Shown: positions 8,222 to 16,821 of the stretch, piece by piece | How the letters are laid out: every line of letters starts with the position of its first letter | Numbering within the stretch: the first letter of the stretch is position 1 | NCBI GenBank assembly: GCA_002413785.1 | Contig: DHXR01000059.1 | Span: forward strand, 8,384-67,026 | Direction: 5' to 3' | DNA: 58,643 nucleotides | Source: Mucilaginibacter sp. UBA5151 | GTDB taxonomy: Bacteria; Bacteroidota; Bacteroidia; Sphingobacteriales; Sphingobacteriaceae | Notes under the pieces: model-generated | The model's input: only the letters and a program-made list of their open reading frames with translations | Told to the model about the DNA's origin: nothing | Databases searched by the model: none | Position numbers and translations under genes: made by a program

Positions 8222-9829
8222 CTAATTCCCCTCCGTCACCTCAAACTCCGCCAGTAAATTAACGTTGGGATCAACCTTTATTGCCGAAGGTTTTCCACTC
8301 ACCTTAAATACAGCATCAGCACTTTTGCTTTTTACCGGGATGGTAAACAGCTGCTGACCTATCATGATTTCTAAAGGAAATTCAAACAGGTCGTTTTGTT
8401 TTTGACTTACGTTTAATTCAACCACACTGGCAGCGGCATTATATTTCCAGTTGATGCTTAAACTTGGGTGGCCGGCCGTGTAAAGCCATTGTTTAAAGAA
8501 TTGTTTTAGGTTTTGGCCGCTTGCCTGTTCCATCACTTTACGCAGGTCGTCGGTATTGGCATTGCCGCCATTATATTTTGCGTAATAATTGCGGATACCT
8601 TTCCAGAACAAGGTATCGCCTAATTTCCGGCGAAGTATATGCAAAACCCAGCCTCCTTTTTGATAACTGTTGGCATTGAGCAATTGCATAAAATTGCTTT
8701 TGACGGCAGTATCCACAACAGGGGTTAATCTTCTTTTCTCAAATTTAAAAACGGTGACCCTATCGGCAGCCAGGCGTTTTTGTAAAGTATCCGGACCATA
8801 TTTGTTTTCGAGGTAAACATTGGTCATATAAGTAGCGAAGCCTTCGCTCAGCCATAAATGGGCAAAGCTTTTTTCGCTGGCGGCATCGCCAAACCATTGG
8901 TGGGCAATTTCGTGCGCCATCAGTTCTTCAATGCCCCTGCTGGTAACAGATTGTTCGAAATAGAATATCGCACCCGCATTTTCCATGCCGCCAAAAATGG
9001 TTTTTGACTGCACATTGGCTAACTTTTTATAAGCATAAGGGCCAATTTTCTTTATGTAAAAACGCAATATCTCTTTTGCTGCCGCATAACTTTTAAAGCC
9101 GGCCTCTTTACTTTCCGGGAAAACATAAGTATATACCGGGATCTTACCCACATCGCCCGTATGGTCAATGGCAAACTCAGCCACGCCAATCACCATTACT
9201 TTTGTCGGCAGTTGGGCGGTTTCTGTCCAGTGGGTAAGTTTTAAATGATTAGGCAGCAGAGTTTCCCCAGTTTTTAAGCCATTGGCCACCACCTGATAAT
9301 GATCGGGCGCGGTAACAATGAAATCAACCGTGGCTTTGTCGGCCGGGTAGTCGGCGCAGGGCAGCCAGTTATGCGCGCGGTTTGGCCAGTTATCGCCAAA
9401 AAAAGTGCGGTGTCCAAATTTGTTTTTTGAAATGATAAGCCCGTCTGCCGGAATCCCCTGGTAGGTAATGGTATAGCTATGCAGACTGTTAATTTTTGCA
9501 CCGGTACTGATATGCACCACATCACTATCCTGTGCAAAAGCAATGTTTTTTCGGCCCTCAGTTACTGCCGATACCAGCATCCCCTTCCTTTTGCTGTTTG
9601 TTTTAACCAGGTTTAACGCAAAGCCCGGTACATCCTTCAAAAATTTAATCTTAACTGTGGCCTGTCCCTTAATAGTGTCGTTTGCATCATTAAGCTGTAT
9701 CGCGAAATCATAATGCTGCACGTCAATTGCCTGGAAATGAATTTGTGCTTTTGCCGAAAAGCTGCACAAAAGGATGAAAGTAACCTGAAATGCTGATTTT
9801 ATTATTTTATTGATTTTTTTTATCATCAT
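8222..9829 (-). CDS. M1-family metallo-aminopeptidase, secreted
   Basis: The product has 535 residues. A signal peptide (about 1-29, ending CSFSAKA-Q) sends it out of the cytoplasm. An N-terminal beta domain follows, then the catalytic part with the exopeptidase motif GGMENA (280-285), the zinc motif HEIAH (306-310) and the third ligand Glu329 in WLSEGFATY. A tyrosine-containing segment near 395-405 fits the transition-state tyrosine. The large C-terminal helical domain of long M1 enzymes is missing, as in several Bacteroidota homologues. It probably removes N-terminal residues from peptides in the periplasm or at the surface. Confidence 0.92.
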   Translation of the reverse strand: MMIKKINKIIKSAFQVTFILLCSFSAKAQIHFQAIDVQHYDFAIQLNDANDTIKGQATVKIKFLKDVPGFALNLVKTNSKRKGMLVSAVTEGRKNIAFAQDSDVVHISTGAKINSLHSYTITYQGIPADGLIISKNKFGHRTFFGDNWPNRAHNWLPCADYPADKATVDFIVTAPDHYQVVANGLKTGETLLPNHLKLTHWTETAQLPTKVMVIGVAEFAIDHTGDVGKIPVYTYVFPESKEAGFKSYAAAKEILRFYIKKIGPYAYKKLANVQSKTIFGGMENAGAIFYFEQSVTSRGIEELMAHEIAHQWFGDAASEKSFAHLWLSEGFATYMTNVYLENKYGPDTLQKRLAADRVTVFKFEKRRLTPVVDTAVKSNFMQLLNANSYQKGGWVLHILRRKLGDTLFWKGIRNYYAKYNGGNANTDDLRKVMEQASGQNLKQFFKQWLYTAGHPSLSINWKYNAAASVVELNVSQKQNDLFEFPLEIMIGQQLFTIPVKSKSADAVFKVSGKPSAIKVDPNVNLLAEFEVTEGN

Positions 9830-9897
9830 ACTAAAATTATTAAGCTTCTGCTAACTGAGCCATCCTTACGCAGGGCAATCGCGTTTAAAAAGCGAAT

Positions 9898-10047
9898 GCC
9901 CCGCGAGGGGCTACCCGTTTGTAGCATTCGATTACCCACCATTCAGTTGCCCCGTCAGGGGTTACCCTTCGCGAACGGGTAACCCCTGACGGGGCAATAT
10001 TTTGTTGTGATTCCTTTTTCTACAAACGGGTAGCCCCTAACCGGGGC
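9898..10047. repeat. Nested inverted repeats: a hairpin inside a hairpin
   Basis: The inner stem is perfect over 21 bp (9947-9967 with 9977-9997, loop of 9 bases), with TTGCCCCGTCAGGGGTTACC as the left arm. It lies between outer arms of about 27 bases (9898-9924 and 10020-10047, starting GCCCCGCGAGGGGCTACCC), which differ by only a few bases. Inner and outer arms share the GCCCC...GGGG-TACCC form, so both look like members of one palindrome family. No gene is present in 9830-10177. Confidence 0.7.
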
Positions 10048-10123
10048 ATGAATAGCTTGTGAATTTCCAATCAACATAGGGTAACTTAAACTTTAATTAT
10101 AAAAAAGCGATTTCTCTGCATCC

Positions 10124-10174
10124 TCACGCTTTTGACTTTCGACTCAAGACTTCAGACTCCTGACTTAAGACTCT
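10124..10174. repeat. Degenerate tandem repeat, unit about GACTTnnGACT
   Basis: GACTTTCGACT, AAGACTTCAGACT and CCTGACTTAAGACT succeed each other just past the end of gldD. The plus strand is poor in G within each unit. It is a single-armed stutter repeat. Confidence 0.5.
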
Positions 10175-10177
10175 CCA

Positions 10178-10756
10178 TTATTTCCACCTGAAACTTTTTA
10201 TCATCAGATCCACATCCTGTTTTACAAAAGTGAGTACAGGCTGTATGGAATCGAGGCGGGGTTCAGTATTAAAATACAGGGCGCCGCGAATATAGTTTTT
10301 GGTGCTGTCGGTAAGGTAAAATTGTACCGACGATGCGGCATTGCCTTCAATGGTATAATAAATACCGTAAACCTTCTTTTCCGGGTAGCTGATCACGCCT
10401 TCATCAATGCCTGTAGCTTTTACGGTGTGTTTAAAGCTCAGTTTATGTGCGTCTTCCACCAGTTCATTAAATTCTTTTTTCGATTGGATGGGTTCATAGC
10501 TTAAATGCAACGTGCCATTAAATTGGGTAAACTGCATGTTCAGCCAGCAGGGTTTTGCACCAGCCTTTTTATCCGGCTCAACAACCGCGTATTTAGGATA
10601 AATAAAAGTGAAGGGACAGGCAGAGGTATATACCCGGTATTCTTTTTTTGGGAAAATTATCCTGAAATACCCCCTTGGTTTTGGTGAATAATCATGGTTG
10701 CCGCCGCAGGACGCGAAAAACAGGGCGGTGATGATCAGAATGATGACTTGCTTCAT
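10178..10756 (-). CDS. gldD: Gliding motility lipoprotein GldD
   Basis: The chosen start gives 192 residues, with a lipoprotein signal whose lipobox ends FFASC (Cys at about 17). The motif YSPKPRGYFRIIFPKKEY near the mature N-terminus is the hallmark of GldD, and CPFTFIYPKYA and the C-terminal region also fit. In Flavobacterium GldD belongs to the set needed for gliding and type IX secretion-linked motility; here it is more widely conserved. The ATG overlaps the aroE stop codon as ATGA, which decides the start over an upstream in-frame ATG inside aroE. GldD is usually near gldE or mutY, which are not here. Confidence 0.85.
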   Translation of the reverse strand: MKQVIILIITALFFASCGGNHDYSPKPRGYFRIIFPKKEYRVYTSACPFTFIYPKYAVVEPDKKAGAKPCWLNMQFTQFNGTLHLSYEPIQSKKEFNELVEDAHKLSFKHTVKATGIDEGVISYPEKKVYGIYYTIEGNAASSVQFYLTDSTKNYIRGALYFNTEPRLDSIQPVLTFVKQDVDLMIKSFRWK

Positions 10757-11532
10757 TGATTTTTCTCTTGTTGGTTCCAGATCTCCCATGACCTTTCCGC
10801 CTGCAATACTAACATTTCATAGCCGTTTTTTATAACTGCACCCTGTTCTTCGCCTTTTTTTAAAAATAAGGTTTTTTCGGGGTTATAAATAAGGTCGTAC
10901 AATAAATGGTCACGACTTATGCCTGTGTATGGTATCGGCGGACATTCGTCTATATTTGGCGAAGTACCAACCGGCGTAGTATTGATGATGAGCTTATGCT
11001 GTTCAATATCCGCAGGGGTCAGATCGGAAAACAACAAGTTGCCGGGGATTGCCTTGCGGGTAACTACTTTAAAGGTGATGCCCAATTTTTGCAATACACA
11101 TTTAACAGCCTTTGCCGCGCCGCCGTCACCCAATACCAAAGCCTGCTTATGCTGACCCTTTAACAAAGGCTTTAACGACATTTCGAAACCGTAGATATCG
11201 GTATTAAACCCTTCGAGCCTTAACCCATTTATTTTGCCTGCTTCACCCGGGTGTGCCGGACTGATACGGATGCAATTTACCGCTCCGGCGGTTTTGGCAT
11301 TTTCTTCAACCCAATCGAGGTATTGTAAAACGGGCAGCTTATAGGGTATGGTAACATTAAGGCCGCAAAGACCAGGGTTGTTATTGATTAAAGCCGGCAG
11401 ATCGGTGATCTGTTCAATCGGGAACAGGTGGTATTCGGCGTCCGAAATTTTTTCCTCCTCAAACTTATTGCCGAAGTATTTTTTTGAAAAAGAATGTGAA
11501 AGCGGATAACCGATTAAACCGTAGTGTTTCAT
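10753..11532 (-). CDS. aroE: Shikimate dehydrogenase
   Basis: The 259-residue enzyme reduces 3-dehydroshikimate to shikimate with NADPH in aromatic amino acid synthesis. The N-terminal substrate motif GYPLSHSFSK (8-17) is present. The catalytic lysine is Lys65 in NVTIPYK, and the partner aspartate is in GFNTDIYGF. The dinucleotide motif VLGDGGAAKAV lies near residue 130. It is 15-20 residues shorter than E. coli AroE but complete. It is translationally coupled to gldD by an ATGA overlap, an association that looks positional rather than functional. Confidence 0.94.
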   Translation of the reverse strand: MKHYGLIGYPLSHSFSKKYFGNKFEEEKISDAEYHLFPIEQITDLPALINNNPGLCGLNVTIPYKLPVLQYLDWVEENAKTAGAVNCIRISPAHPGEAGKINGLRLEGFNTDIYGFEMSLKPLLKGQHKQALVLGDGGAAKAVKCVLQKLGITFKVVTRKAIPGNLLFSDLTPADIEQHKLIINTTPVGTSPNIDECPPIPYTGISRDHLLYDLIYNPEKTLFLKKGEEQGAVIKNGYEMLVLQAERSWEIWNQQEKNQ

Positions 11533-11689
11533 TGTTTTTGTTATGCTATTGGAGTTTTTTGAGGCGATGAATTGACACTTTATATATTCATCGGCGCCTG
11601 AAAACTTTCCGGCTGTAATATTAGCAAGAAAAGGAGATAGTTTGAGTGTGTATTTTTAATGTTTAGGGGTTGGGGTGATAGCTCCGTGG

Positions 11690-11945
11690 CTTTTGTCTGA
11701 ACCGTTGATTAAGCTGATTTTTTTGATTTTTTTGTCTGAACCATGATTTTTCACCTGTTGATTTGTTTTTTAGCGGTGTTCAAGAGGGCTTCGCCGTTCG
11801 TGGGATTTAAGGATGGCCATGATGCTTGTTGGGTTGTCTGAACCGGGATTCGTAGGATTAGAGGATGGTCATGATTTAATTTTTTTAATCATGAAATCCT
11901 AAAATCAAGTGAATCAAGGTTCCGACAATTATCGGGACATTACTG
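11690..11945. repeat. Cluster of the GTCTGAACC dispersed repeat
   Basis: The word GTCTGAACC occurs at 11695, 11734 and 11836. Each copy is followed by T-rich sequence with GATT and CATGATTT. A degenerate inverted partner (GGTTCCGACA) lies near 11922, so the stretch 11836-11940 can fold with ATCATG arms. Further copies, inverted, lie at 12825 and 18174. No gene is present. Confidence 0.6.
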
Positions 11946-11974
11946 CCAATAACAACACCATGGGGTAATTTATT

Positions 11975-12310
11975 CTGTTTTTCAGCCCTGAAAGGGCGTA
12001 ATACATCAACACAGGGCGAAGTCCTGTGAAAGAAGCCCAACCCTAATATTAAAGCCCTGAAAGGGCGGGATATCGAATTGCCACCCGGTTATGTTAACGA
12101 TGGGCTATCACCCATCGTTAACATATTACGCCCTTTCAGGGCTATACTGCTGGGTCGATGGGCTATGCCCATCGTTAACATATTGCGCCCTTTCAGGGCT
12201 ATACTGCTGGGTCGACGGGCTATGCCCATCGTTAACATATTGCGCCCTTTCAGGGGTATGCTGCTGGGTCGATGGGCTATGCCCATCGCAGATATATTTG
12301 TCCCCTTCCG
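11975..12310. repeat. Tandem array of two alternating palindromes
   Basis: Three to four copies of a unit of about 60 bases are arranged head to tail. Each contains GCCCTTTCAGGGC and the hairpin CGATGGGCTATGCCCATCG, joined by TTAACATATT. A related part (CAGCCCTGAAAGGGCG) begins the array at about 11982 and recurs at 12053. Reading frames exist on both strands only because the unit is nearly a multiple of three. Their products are pure repeats and I do not count them as genes. Confidence 0.75.
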
Positions 12311-12470
12311 GGCCGTATGTGGGTAAAAAAAATGAAGCAAGGGTGCCGGGCGTTACAAGGAATGTAAGGTAGAACTGTGACATTTTGATTTATCTCCCGT
12401 ATTTTCTCCTTTATAAACCGCCCAAAATTTCGTAAATTTGTATTATCTCAAAACGGTTATCTAAACGCGG

Positions 12471-12492
12471 GAGACGCGATGCATCGCGTCTC
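12471..12492. repeat. Perfect 22-base palindrome
   Basis: GAGACGCGATG is followed directly by its reverse complement, with no loop. It lies in the gene-free region upstream of rpsL. Palindromes reading GACGCGATGCATCGCGTC are, as I recall, common intergenic elements in Bacteroidota and Cyanobacteria. Confidence 0.6.
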
Positions 12493-12600
12493 TACAAAAT
12501 AAAATCTACAGGTTTTTCGCCCTTAAAAATTGTTCTTTTCTTTATTTTGTTGTATATTTGTTTGATATGCAGCTTGTTGTGTTTTAAGCAGGCTGTGTTT

Positions 12601-12762
12601 TTACGAGGGGCTAAACGCATTTAGCTCCTCAACCTGCAAAAATTACGAGGACCTAAACAGGTTTAGCTCCTCAACCTGCAAAAATTACGAGGACCTAAAC
12701 GCATTTAGCTCCTCAAACCGTAAAAATTACGAGGGACTAAACGTATTTAGCCCCTCGTAATT
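12601..12762. repeat. Four-copy tandem hairpin array, 42-base period
   Basis: Units begin TTACGAGG at 12601, 12643, 12685 and 12727, exactly 42 bases apart. Each folds as GAGGnnCTAAA - short loop - TTTAGCTCCTC, followed by AACCTGCAAAAA. The last unit ends in CCCCTCGTAA, the inverse of the first TTACGAGGGG, so the array as a whole is also palindromic. There are no unique spacers, hence no CRISPR. Confidence 0.8.
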
Positions 12763-12905
12763 CGGATTTTGATGATGATTCATCAGTGCTCCATCATAAA
12801 AATCAGTAAAATCTGCTTAATCCAGGTTCAGACAAATAGCAGGTTTACATAGTCCGCGATTGCTTTGTGCCCGGCACTGACATAGGGGTAATTGATGGGA
12901 TAAAA

Positions 12906-12955
12906 CCCTTACAACCACTACAACCCTTACAACCTTTTTAACCTTTACAACCAAC
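12906..12955. repeat. Degenerate tandem repeat, unit CCCTTACAA
   Basis: CCCTTACAACCACTACAAC is followed by CCCTTACAACC and CTTTACAACC. The plus strand of this stretch has no G. The same unit class appears, as a two-armed hairpin, between rplP and rpmC (39008-39081). Confidence 0.55.
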
Positions 12956-12979
12956 CCGAAAACTTTTTCACCCAACCCC

Positions 12980-13010
12980 TTGAAAATCAAAAAATAAGTA
13001 CCTACCTTTG
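12980..13010 (+). promoter_or_regulatory. Promoter of the rpsL operon
   Basis: TTG (12980-12982) and TACCTTTG (13003-13010) are separated by 20 bases, matching the Bacteroidota consensus TTG-N19..21-TAnnTTTG. Transcription would start near 13016, about 60 bases before rpsL. The leader has a small inverted repeat (CCGTCATGACGG, 13028-13039). Confidence 0.8.
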
Positions 13011-13078
13011 CAGTCCTTAAAATAAGTCCGTCATGACGGCGGACAGGGATAAAAAAAAGTAAAGACAAAAAAGGAAAA

Positions 13079-13501
13079 ATGCCTACTATTCAACAATTAG
13101 TTAGAAAAGGTAGAGTAGCTCTGGTTGACAAGAGTAAGTCGCCAGCGTTGGACAGCTGTCCACAGCGAAGAGGTGTGTGCACACGTGTGTACACCACTAC
13201 CCCTAAAAAACCAAACTCAGCAATGCGTAAAGTGGCCCGTGTGCGCCTTACCAACGGAAAAGAAGTTAACGCTTATATCCCTGGCGAAGGTCACAACTTA
13301 CAGGAACACTCTATTGTTTTGATCCGTGGCGGACGTGTTAAGGATTTGCCAGGTGTACGTTACCACATCATCCGTGGTGCATTGGATACATCAGGTGTAG
13401 CCGGCCGTAATCAACGTCGTAGTAAATATGGAACTAAACGCCCTAAACCCGGTCAGGCAGCTGCCGCGACTAAAGGTGCACCAGCTAAGAAAAAGAAATA
13501 A
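13079..13501 (+). CDS. rpsL: 30S ribosomal protein S12
   Basis: The 140-residue S12 sits at the decoding centre. The conserved loops TPKKPNSAMRKVARV (about residues 41-55) and RGGRVKDLPGVRYH (about 86-99) are intact, with lysines at the positions where streptomycin resistance mutations usually fall, so the gene looks wild type. The C-terminus has a lysine/alanine tail a little longer than in E. coli. An AAGGA-like sequence precedes the ATG by a few bases. It is the first gene of the str cluster. Confidence 0.98.
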   Translation: MPTIQQLVRKGRVALVDKSKSPALDSCPQRRGVCTRVYTTTPKKPNSAMRKVARVRLTNGKEVNAYIPGEGHNLQEHSIVLIRGGRVKDLPGVRYHIIRGALDTSGVAGRNQRRSKYGTKRPKPGQAAAATKGAPAKKKK

Positions 13502-13520
13502 TTAAGGAGGATAGAAAGCA

Positions 13521-13988
13521 ATGAGAAAGTCAAAACCAAAAAAAAGAATCCTTCTTCCTGATCCAAAATTCAATGATGTTTTGGTAACCAGGTTTGTAAA
13601 TAACATGATGTACGACGGTAAAAAATCTACCGCTTACGCTATATTCTACAACGCTGTAGAAATTGTTGAAACTAAGACAAAAGAAAACGGGTTAGATACC
13701 TGGAAAAAAGCGTTAAATAATGTAATGCCTGCTGTTGAAGTAAAAAGCCGCCGTGTAGGTGGTGCAAACTTCCAGGTGCCAACTGAAGTTCGTCCGGAGC
13801 GTAAAGTGGCTTTGGGTATGAAATGGCTGATCAGCTATGCCCGTCGCCGTGGTGAAAAAACCATGATGGAGAAATTAGCCGGCGAGATCATATCTGCTGC
13901 CAAAGGTGAAGGCGCTGCAGTAAAGAAGAAAGAAGATACGCACAAAATGGCTGAAGCCAACAAAGCGTTCTCGCACTTCAGGTTCTAA
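13521..13988 (+). CDS. rpsG: 30S ribosomal protein S7
   Basis: The 155-residue S7 organises the 3' major domain of 16S rRNA. The motifs DPKFNDVLVTRFVNNMMYDGKK, PAVEVKSRRVGGANFQVP and the terminal HKMAEANKAFSHFRF are typical (segments cited overlap the N-terminal third, the beta ribbon and the C-terminus). Unlike most genes here it has a perfect AGGAGG (13504-13509) about 11 bases before the ATG. S7 is the translational repressor of the str operon in E. coli, and whether that holds here is unknown. Confidence 0.98.
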   Translation: MRKSKPKKRILLPDPKFNDVLVTRFVNNMMYDGKKSTAYAIFYNAVEIVETKTKENGLDTWKKALNNVMPAVEVKSRRVGGANFQVPTEVRPERKVALGMKWLISYARRRGEKTMMEKLAGEIISAAKGEGAAVKKKEDTHKMAEANKAFSHFRF

Positions 13989-13992
13989 TTTT

Positions 13993-14135
13993 GAATTATC
14001 GAATTATCGAATTATTGATTTGGTAATGTTATGCTAATCAGTAATTCGTTAATTCGCAGATTCGTTCAATAGAAATTGAGTTGTTGGATTATTAGACTTG
14101 TAATTTCAATCAATAATTCAATAATTCAATAATTC
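13993..14135. repeat. Stutter hairpin between rpsG and fusA
   Basis: The left arm (13993-14020) is three copies of GAATTATC/GAATTATT. The right arm (14108-14135) is copies of AATAATTC. Over 28 bases the arms are complementary at 26 positions. The loop of 87 bases has further AATTCGTT/AATTCG words. The repeat runs to within a few bases of the fusA start codon. Confidence 0.75.
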
Positions 14136-14145
14136 AATAATTATC

Positions 14146-16257
14146 ATGTCAAGAGATCTTAAATATACAAGAAATATAGGTATTGCCGCTCACATTGATG
14201 CCGGTAAAACCACAACGACGGAGCGTATTCTTTACTATTCGGGCTTTAGCCATAAGATAGGTGAGGTACACGAGGGCGCTGCCACAATGGACTGGATGGC
14301 GCAGGAGCAGGAGCGTGGTATTACCATCACTTCGGCTGCTACAACTATCGACTGGAAATACAGGGGCCACAGCTACCATATCAACATTATCGATACACCG
14401 GGACACGTTGACTTTACTGTTGAAGTAAACCGTTCATTACGTGTACTTGATGGTTTAGTGTTCCTGTTTTCGGCAGTTGACGGTGTTGAGCCGCAATCAG
14501 AAACCAACTGGAGGCTTGCCAACAACTATAACGTTGCCCGTATCGGTTTCGTAAATAAAATGGACCGTTCAGGCGCTGATTTTTTAAATGTTGTAAAACA
14601 GGTAAAATCAATGCTTGGCAGTAACGCGGTCCCTTTACAGTTACCAATCGGCGCTGAAGAACATTTCAAAGGCGTTGTCGATTTGATCAACTGGAAAGGT
14701 ATTGTCTGGAATGAGCATGATAAAGGGATGACCTTTACCGAAGTGCCTATCCCGGAGGATATGATTGAGGAAGCTACCGAATGGAGAGAGAAATTACTTG
14801 AATCTGTTGCTGAATATGATGAAGGACTGATGGAGAAATTCTTCGATGCCCCTGAAACCATTACCGAACGTGAAGTTTTAGATGCTTTGCGCGCGGCAGT
14901 TTTGGATGCCAAGATAGTTCCGATGGTATGCGGTTCATCATTCAAAAACAAGGGTGTACAAACCATGCTTGATTATGTGATGGAATTATTGCCGTCGCCT
15001 ATGGATGTTGACGGTATTGTAGGCCATAACCCTGATACCGGCGAAGAAATCGTTCGTCAGCCTTCAGAAAAAGAGCCATTCGCTGCATTAGCGTTTAAAA
15101 TTGCAACTGACCCTTTTGTGGGCCGTTTGTGCTTTATCCGCGTATATTCAGGTAACCTGGAAGCAGGTTCGTATGTGTATAACATGCGTTCACAGAATAA
15201 AGAGCGTATCAGCCGGATCTTCCAGATGCATGCTAACAAGCAAAACCCTATCCCTAATGTTGGGGCAGGTGATATTGCTGCGGTAGTAGGCTTTAAGGAT
15301 ATAAAAACAGGTGATACCCTTTGCGATGAGAAACACCCTATTGTTTTAGAGTCGATGAATTTCCCTGAGCCGGTTATCGGTTTGGCAATTGAGCCTAAAA
15401 CACAGGCCGACGTGGATAAATTGGGTATGGCTTTGGGTAAATTATCCGAAGAAGATCCAACCTTCCGTGTGAAGACGGATGAAGAAACCGGCCAAACCGT
15501 AATTTCAGGTATGGGCGAGCTTCACCTTGATATTATCATGGACCGTTTAAAACGTGAGTTTAAAGTAGAAGTTAACCAGGGTGCGCCACAGGTTGCTTAC
15601 AAAGAAGCAATTACCGGTACTATACAGCACCGCGAAACTTATAAGAAACAAACCGGTGGCCGTGGTAAATTTGCCGATATACAGGTTATTATTTCACCTA
15701 ACGATGAAGGTCAAACAGGTCTGCAGTTTGTGAATGAGATCAGTGGTGGGTCTATTCCCCGTGAGTTTATTCCAGCTGTTGAAAAAGGCTTTAAATCCGC
15801 GATGGATAATGGTGTATTAGCGGGTTATCCGTTAACTGACCTGAAGGTTCGTTTAATTGACGGATCGTTCCACGCAGTCGATTCAGATGCTTTGTCTTTC
15901 GAGATTTGTGCACGCAGCTGTTACCGCGAAGCATTGCCAAAATGTAAACCGGTACTGTTGGAGCCAATCATGAAAATCGAGATCCTTACCCCTGAAGAAA
16001 ACATGGGTGATGTTATCGGTGACATGAACCGTCGTCGTGGCCAGCTTTTAGGTATGGATTCACGTGCAGGCGCCCAGGTAATTAAAGCTACTGTTCCGTT
16101 ATCAGAAATGTTTGGTTATGTAACTCAGTTACGTACCATCACTTCGGGCCGTGCAACTTCAACTATGGAGTTTGATCACTATGCCGAAGCGCCGCGTAAC
16201 GTACAGGAAGAAGTAGTTGCCAAAGCAAAAGGTAAAAGAGCTGCTGCTAATGCGTAA
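14146..16257 (+). CDS. fusA: Elongation factor G
   Basis: The 703-residue translocation GTPase is complete. The G1 motif AHIDAGKTT (residues 16-24), DTPGHVDF (G3) and NKMD (G4) are present, followed by domain II, the GMGELHLDI motif of domain III, and domain IV/V with RRGQLLGM. It moves tRNA and mRNA on the ribosome and, with RRF, splits post-termination complexes. It lies between rpsG and rpsJ as in many Bacteroidota. The ATG is preceded by the CAATAATT repeat rather than by any Shine-Dalgarno sequence. Confidence 0.98.
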   Translation: MSRDLKYTRNIGIAAHIDAGKTTTTERILYYSGFSHKIGEVHEGAATMDWMAQEQERGITITSAATTIDWKYRGHSYHINIIDTPGHVDFTVEVNRSLRVLDGLVFLFSAVDGVEPQSETNWRLANNYNVARIGFVNKMDRSGADFLNVVKQVKSMLGSNAVPLQLPIGAEEHFKGVVDLINWKGIVWNEHDKGMTFTEVPIPEDMIEEATEWREKLLESVAEYDEGLMEKFFDAPETITEREVLDALRAAVLDAKIVPMVCGSSFKNKGVQTMLDYVMELLPSPMDVDGIVGHNPDTGEEIVRQPSEKEPFAALAFKIATDPFVGRLCFIRVYSGNLEAGSYVYNMRSQNKERISRIFQMHANKQNPIPNVGAGDIAAVVGFKDIKTGDTLCDEKHPIVLESMNFPEPVIGLAIEPKTQADVDKLGMALGKLSEEDPTFRVKTDEETGQTVISGMGELHLDIIMDRLKREFKVEVNQGAPQVAYKEAITGTIQHRETYKKQTGGRGKFADIQVIISPNDEGQTGLQFVNEISGGSIPREFIPAVEKGFKSAMDNGVLAGYPLTDLKVRLIDGSFHAVDSDALSFEICARSCYREALPKCKPVLLEPIMKIEILTPEENMGDVIGDMNRRRGQLLGMDSRAGAQVIKATVPLSEMFGYVTQLRTITSGRATSTMEFDHYAEAPRNVQEEVVAKAKGKRAAANA

Positions 16258-16263
16258 TTAGAG

Positions 16264-16306
16264 ATTAGTTGATTGGTGATTAGAGATTAGTTTTTAATCA
16301 CCAATT
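16264..16306. repeat. Stutter hairpin after fusA
   Basis: GATTAG-type units (ATTAGTTGATTGGTGATTAG) are followed by the complementary TAATCACCAATT (16295-16306), with 11 of 12 bases pairing with 16271-16282. The GATTAG unit class recurs at 46831 and 49223. Between it and rpsJ lie two copies of AAATCGGTGAAATCATCA (16367-16402). Confidence 0.65.
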
Positions 16307-16416
16307 AATTCAAATACAATAAATACCGGCAACCCTAACAAATAGCTCTTAGGGAAGCTAAAACAAATCGGTGAAATCATCAGTAAATCGGTGAAATCAT
16401 CATAACAAACAAAAAG

Positions 16417-16722
16417 ATGAGCCAAAGGATCAGAATCAAATTAAAATCGTACGATTACAACCTGGTTGATAAATCAGCTGAGAAGATCGTAAAGACAGTA
16501 AAGCCTACGGGCGCTGTAGTAAGCGGACCACTTCCCTTACCAACTGAGAAGAAAGTTTTCACCGTTTTGCGTTCACCGCACGTGAACAAAAAAGCACGTG
16601 AGCAATTCCAGTTATGTTCATACAAAAGGTTATTAGACATCTACAGTTCAAATTCAAAAACTGTTGACGCGCTGATGAAACTTGAATTGCCAAGCGGCGT
16701 TGAGGTTGAGATAAAGGTATAG
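16417..16722 (+). CDS. rpsJ: 30S ribosomal protein S10
   Basis: The 101-residue S10 is complete, with IRIKLKSYD at the start, SGPLPLPTEK in the middle and the LPSGVEVEIKV end. S10 also serves as NusE in antitermination. In most bacteria rpsJ is directly followed by rplC and heads the S10 operon. Here it is followed by a terminator and rplC is 17.8 kb away, so rpsJ is transcribed as the tail of the str cluster. No S10-type leader is visible before it. Confidence 0.98.
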   Translation: MSQRIRIKLKSYDYNLVDKSAEKIVKTVKPTGAVVSGPLPLPTEKKVFTVLRSPHVNKKAREQFQLCSYKRLLDIYSSNSKTVDALMKLELPSGVEVEIKV

Positions 16723-16767
16723 CCCCCCGGCCCCCTGATGGGGGAGGAGTATAGGGAATAAATATTG

Positions 16768-16800
16768 AAAGGCTATTCGTTTTTGCGGGTAGCTTTTTTT
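16768..16800 (+). terminator. Rho-independent terminator after rpsJ
   Basis: AAAGGCTATTCG and CGGGTAGCTTT form a 12-bp stem with G-U pairs around a TTTTTG loop, followed by a run of seven T. It lies about 46 bases after the rpsJ stop and marks the end of the str transcript. Confidence 0.7.
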
Positions 16801-16821
16801 GGTTAATTGTATTTTGGCGGC

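Noticed and set aside
12078..12383. Open frames on both strands coding for repeats such as MLTMGIAHRPSS
   Set aside because: They exist only because a palindromic unit of about 60 bases is repeated without stops. Both strands are open in several frames, there is no start region, and the composition is not protein-like.
12601..12762. Possible CRISPR array
   Set aside because: The whole 42-base unit is repeated and each unit is itself a hairpin. There are no unique spacers and no cas genes in the window.
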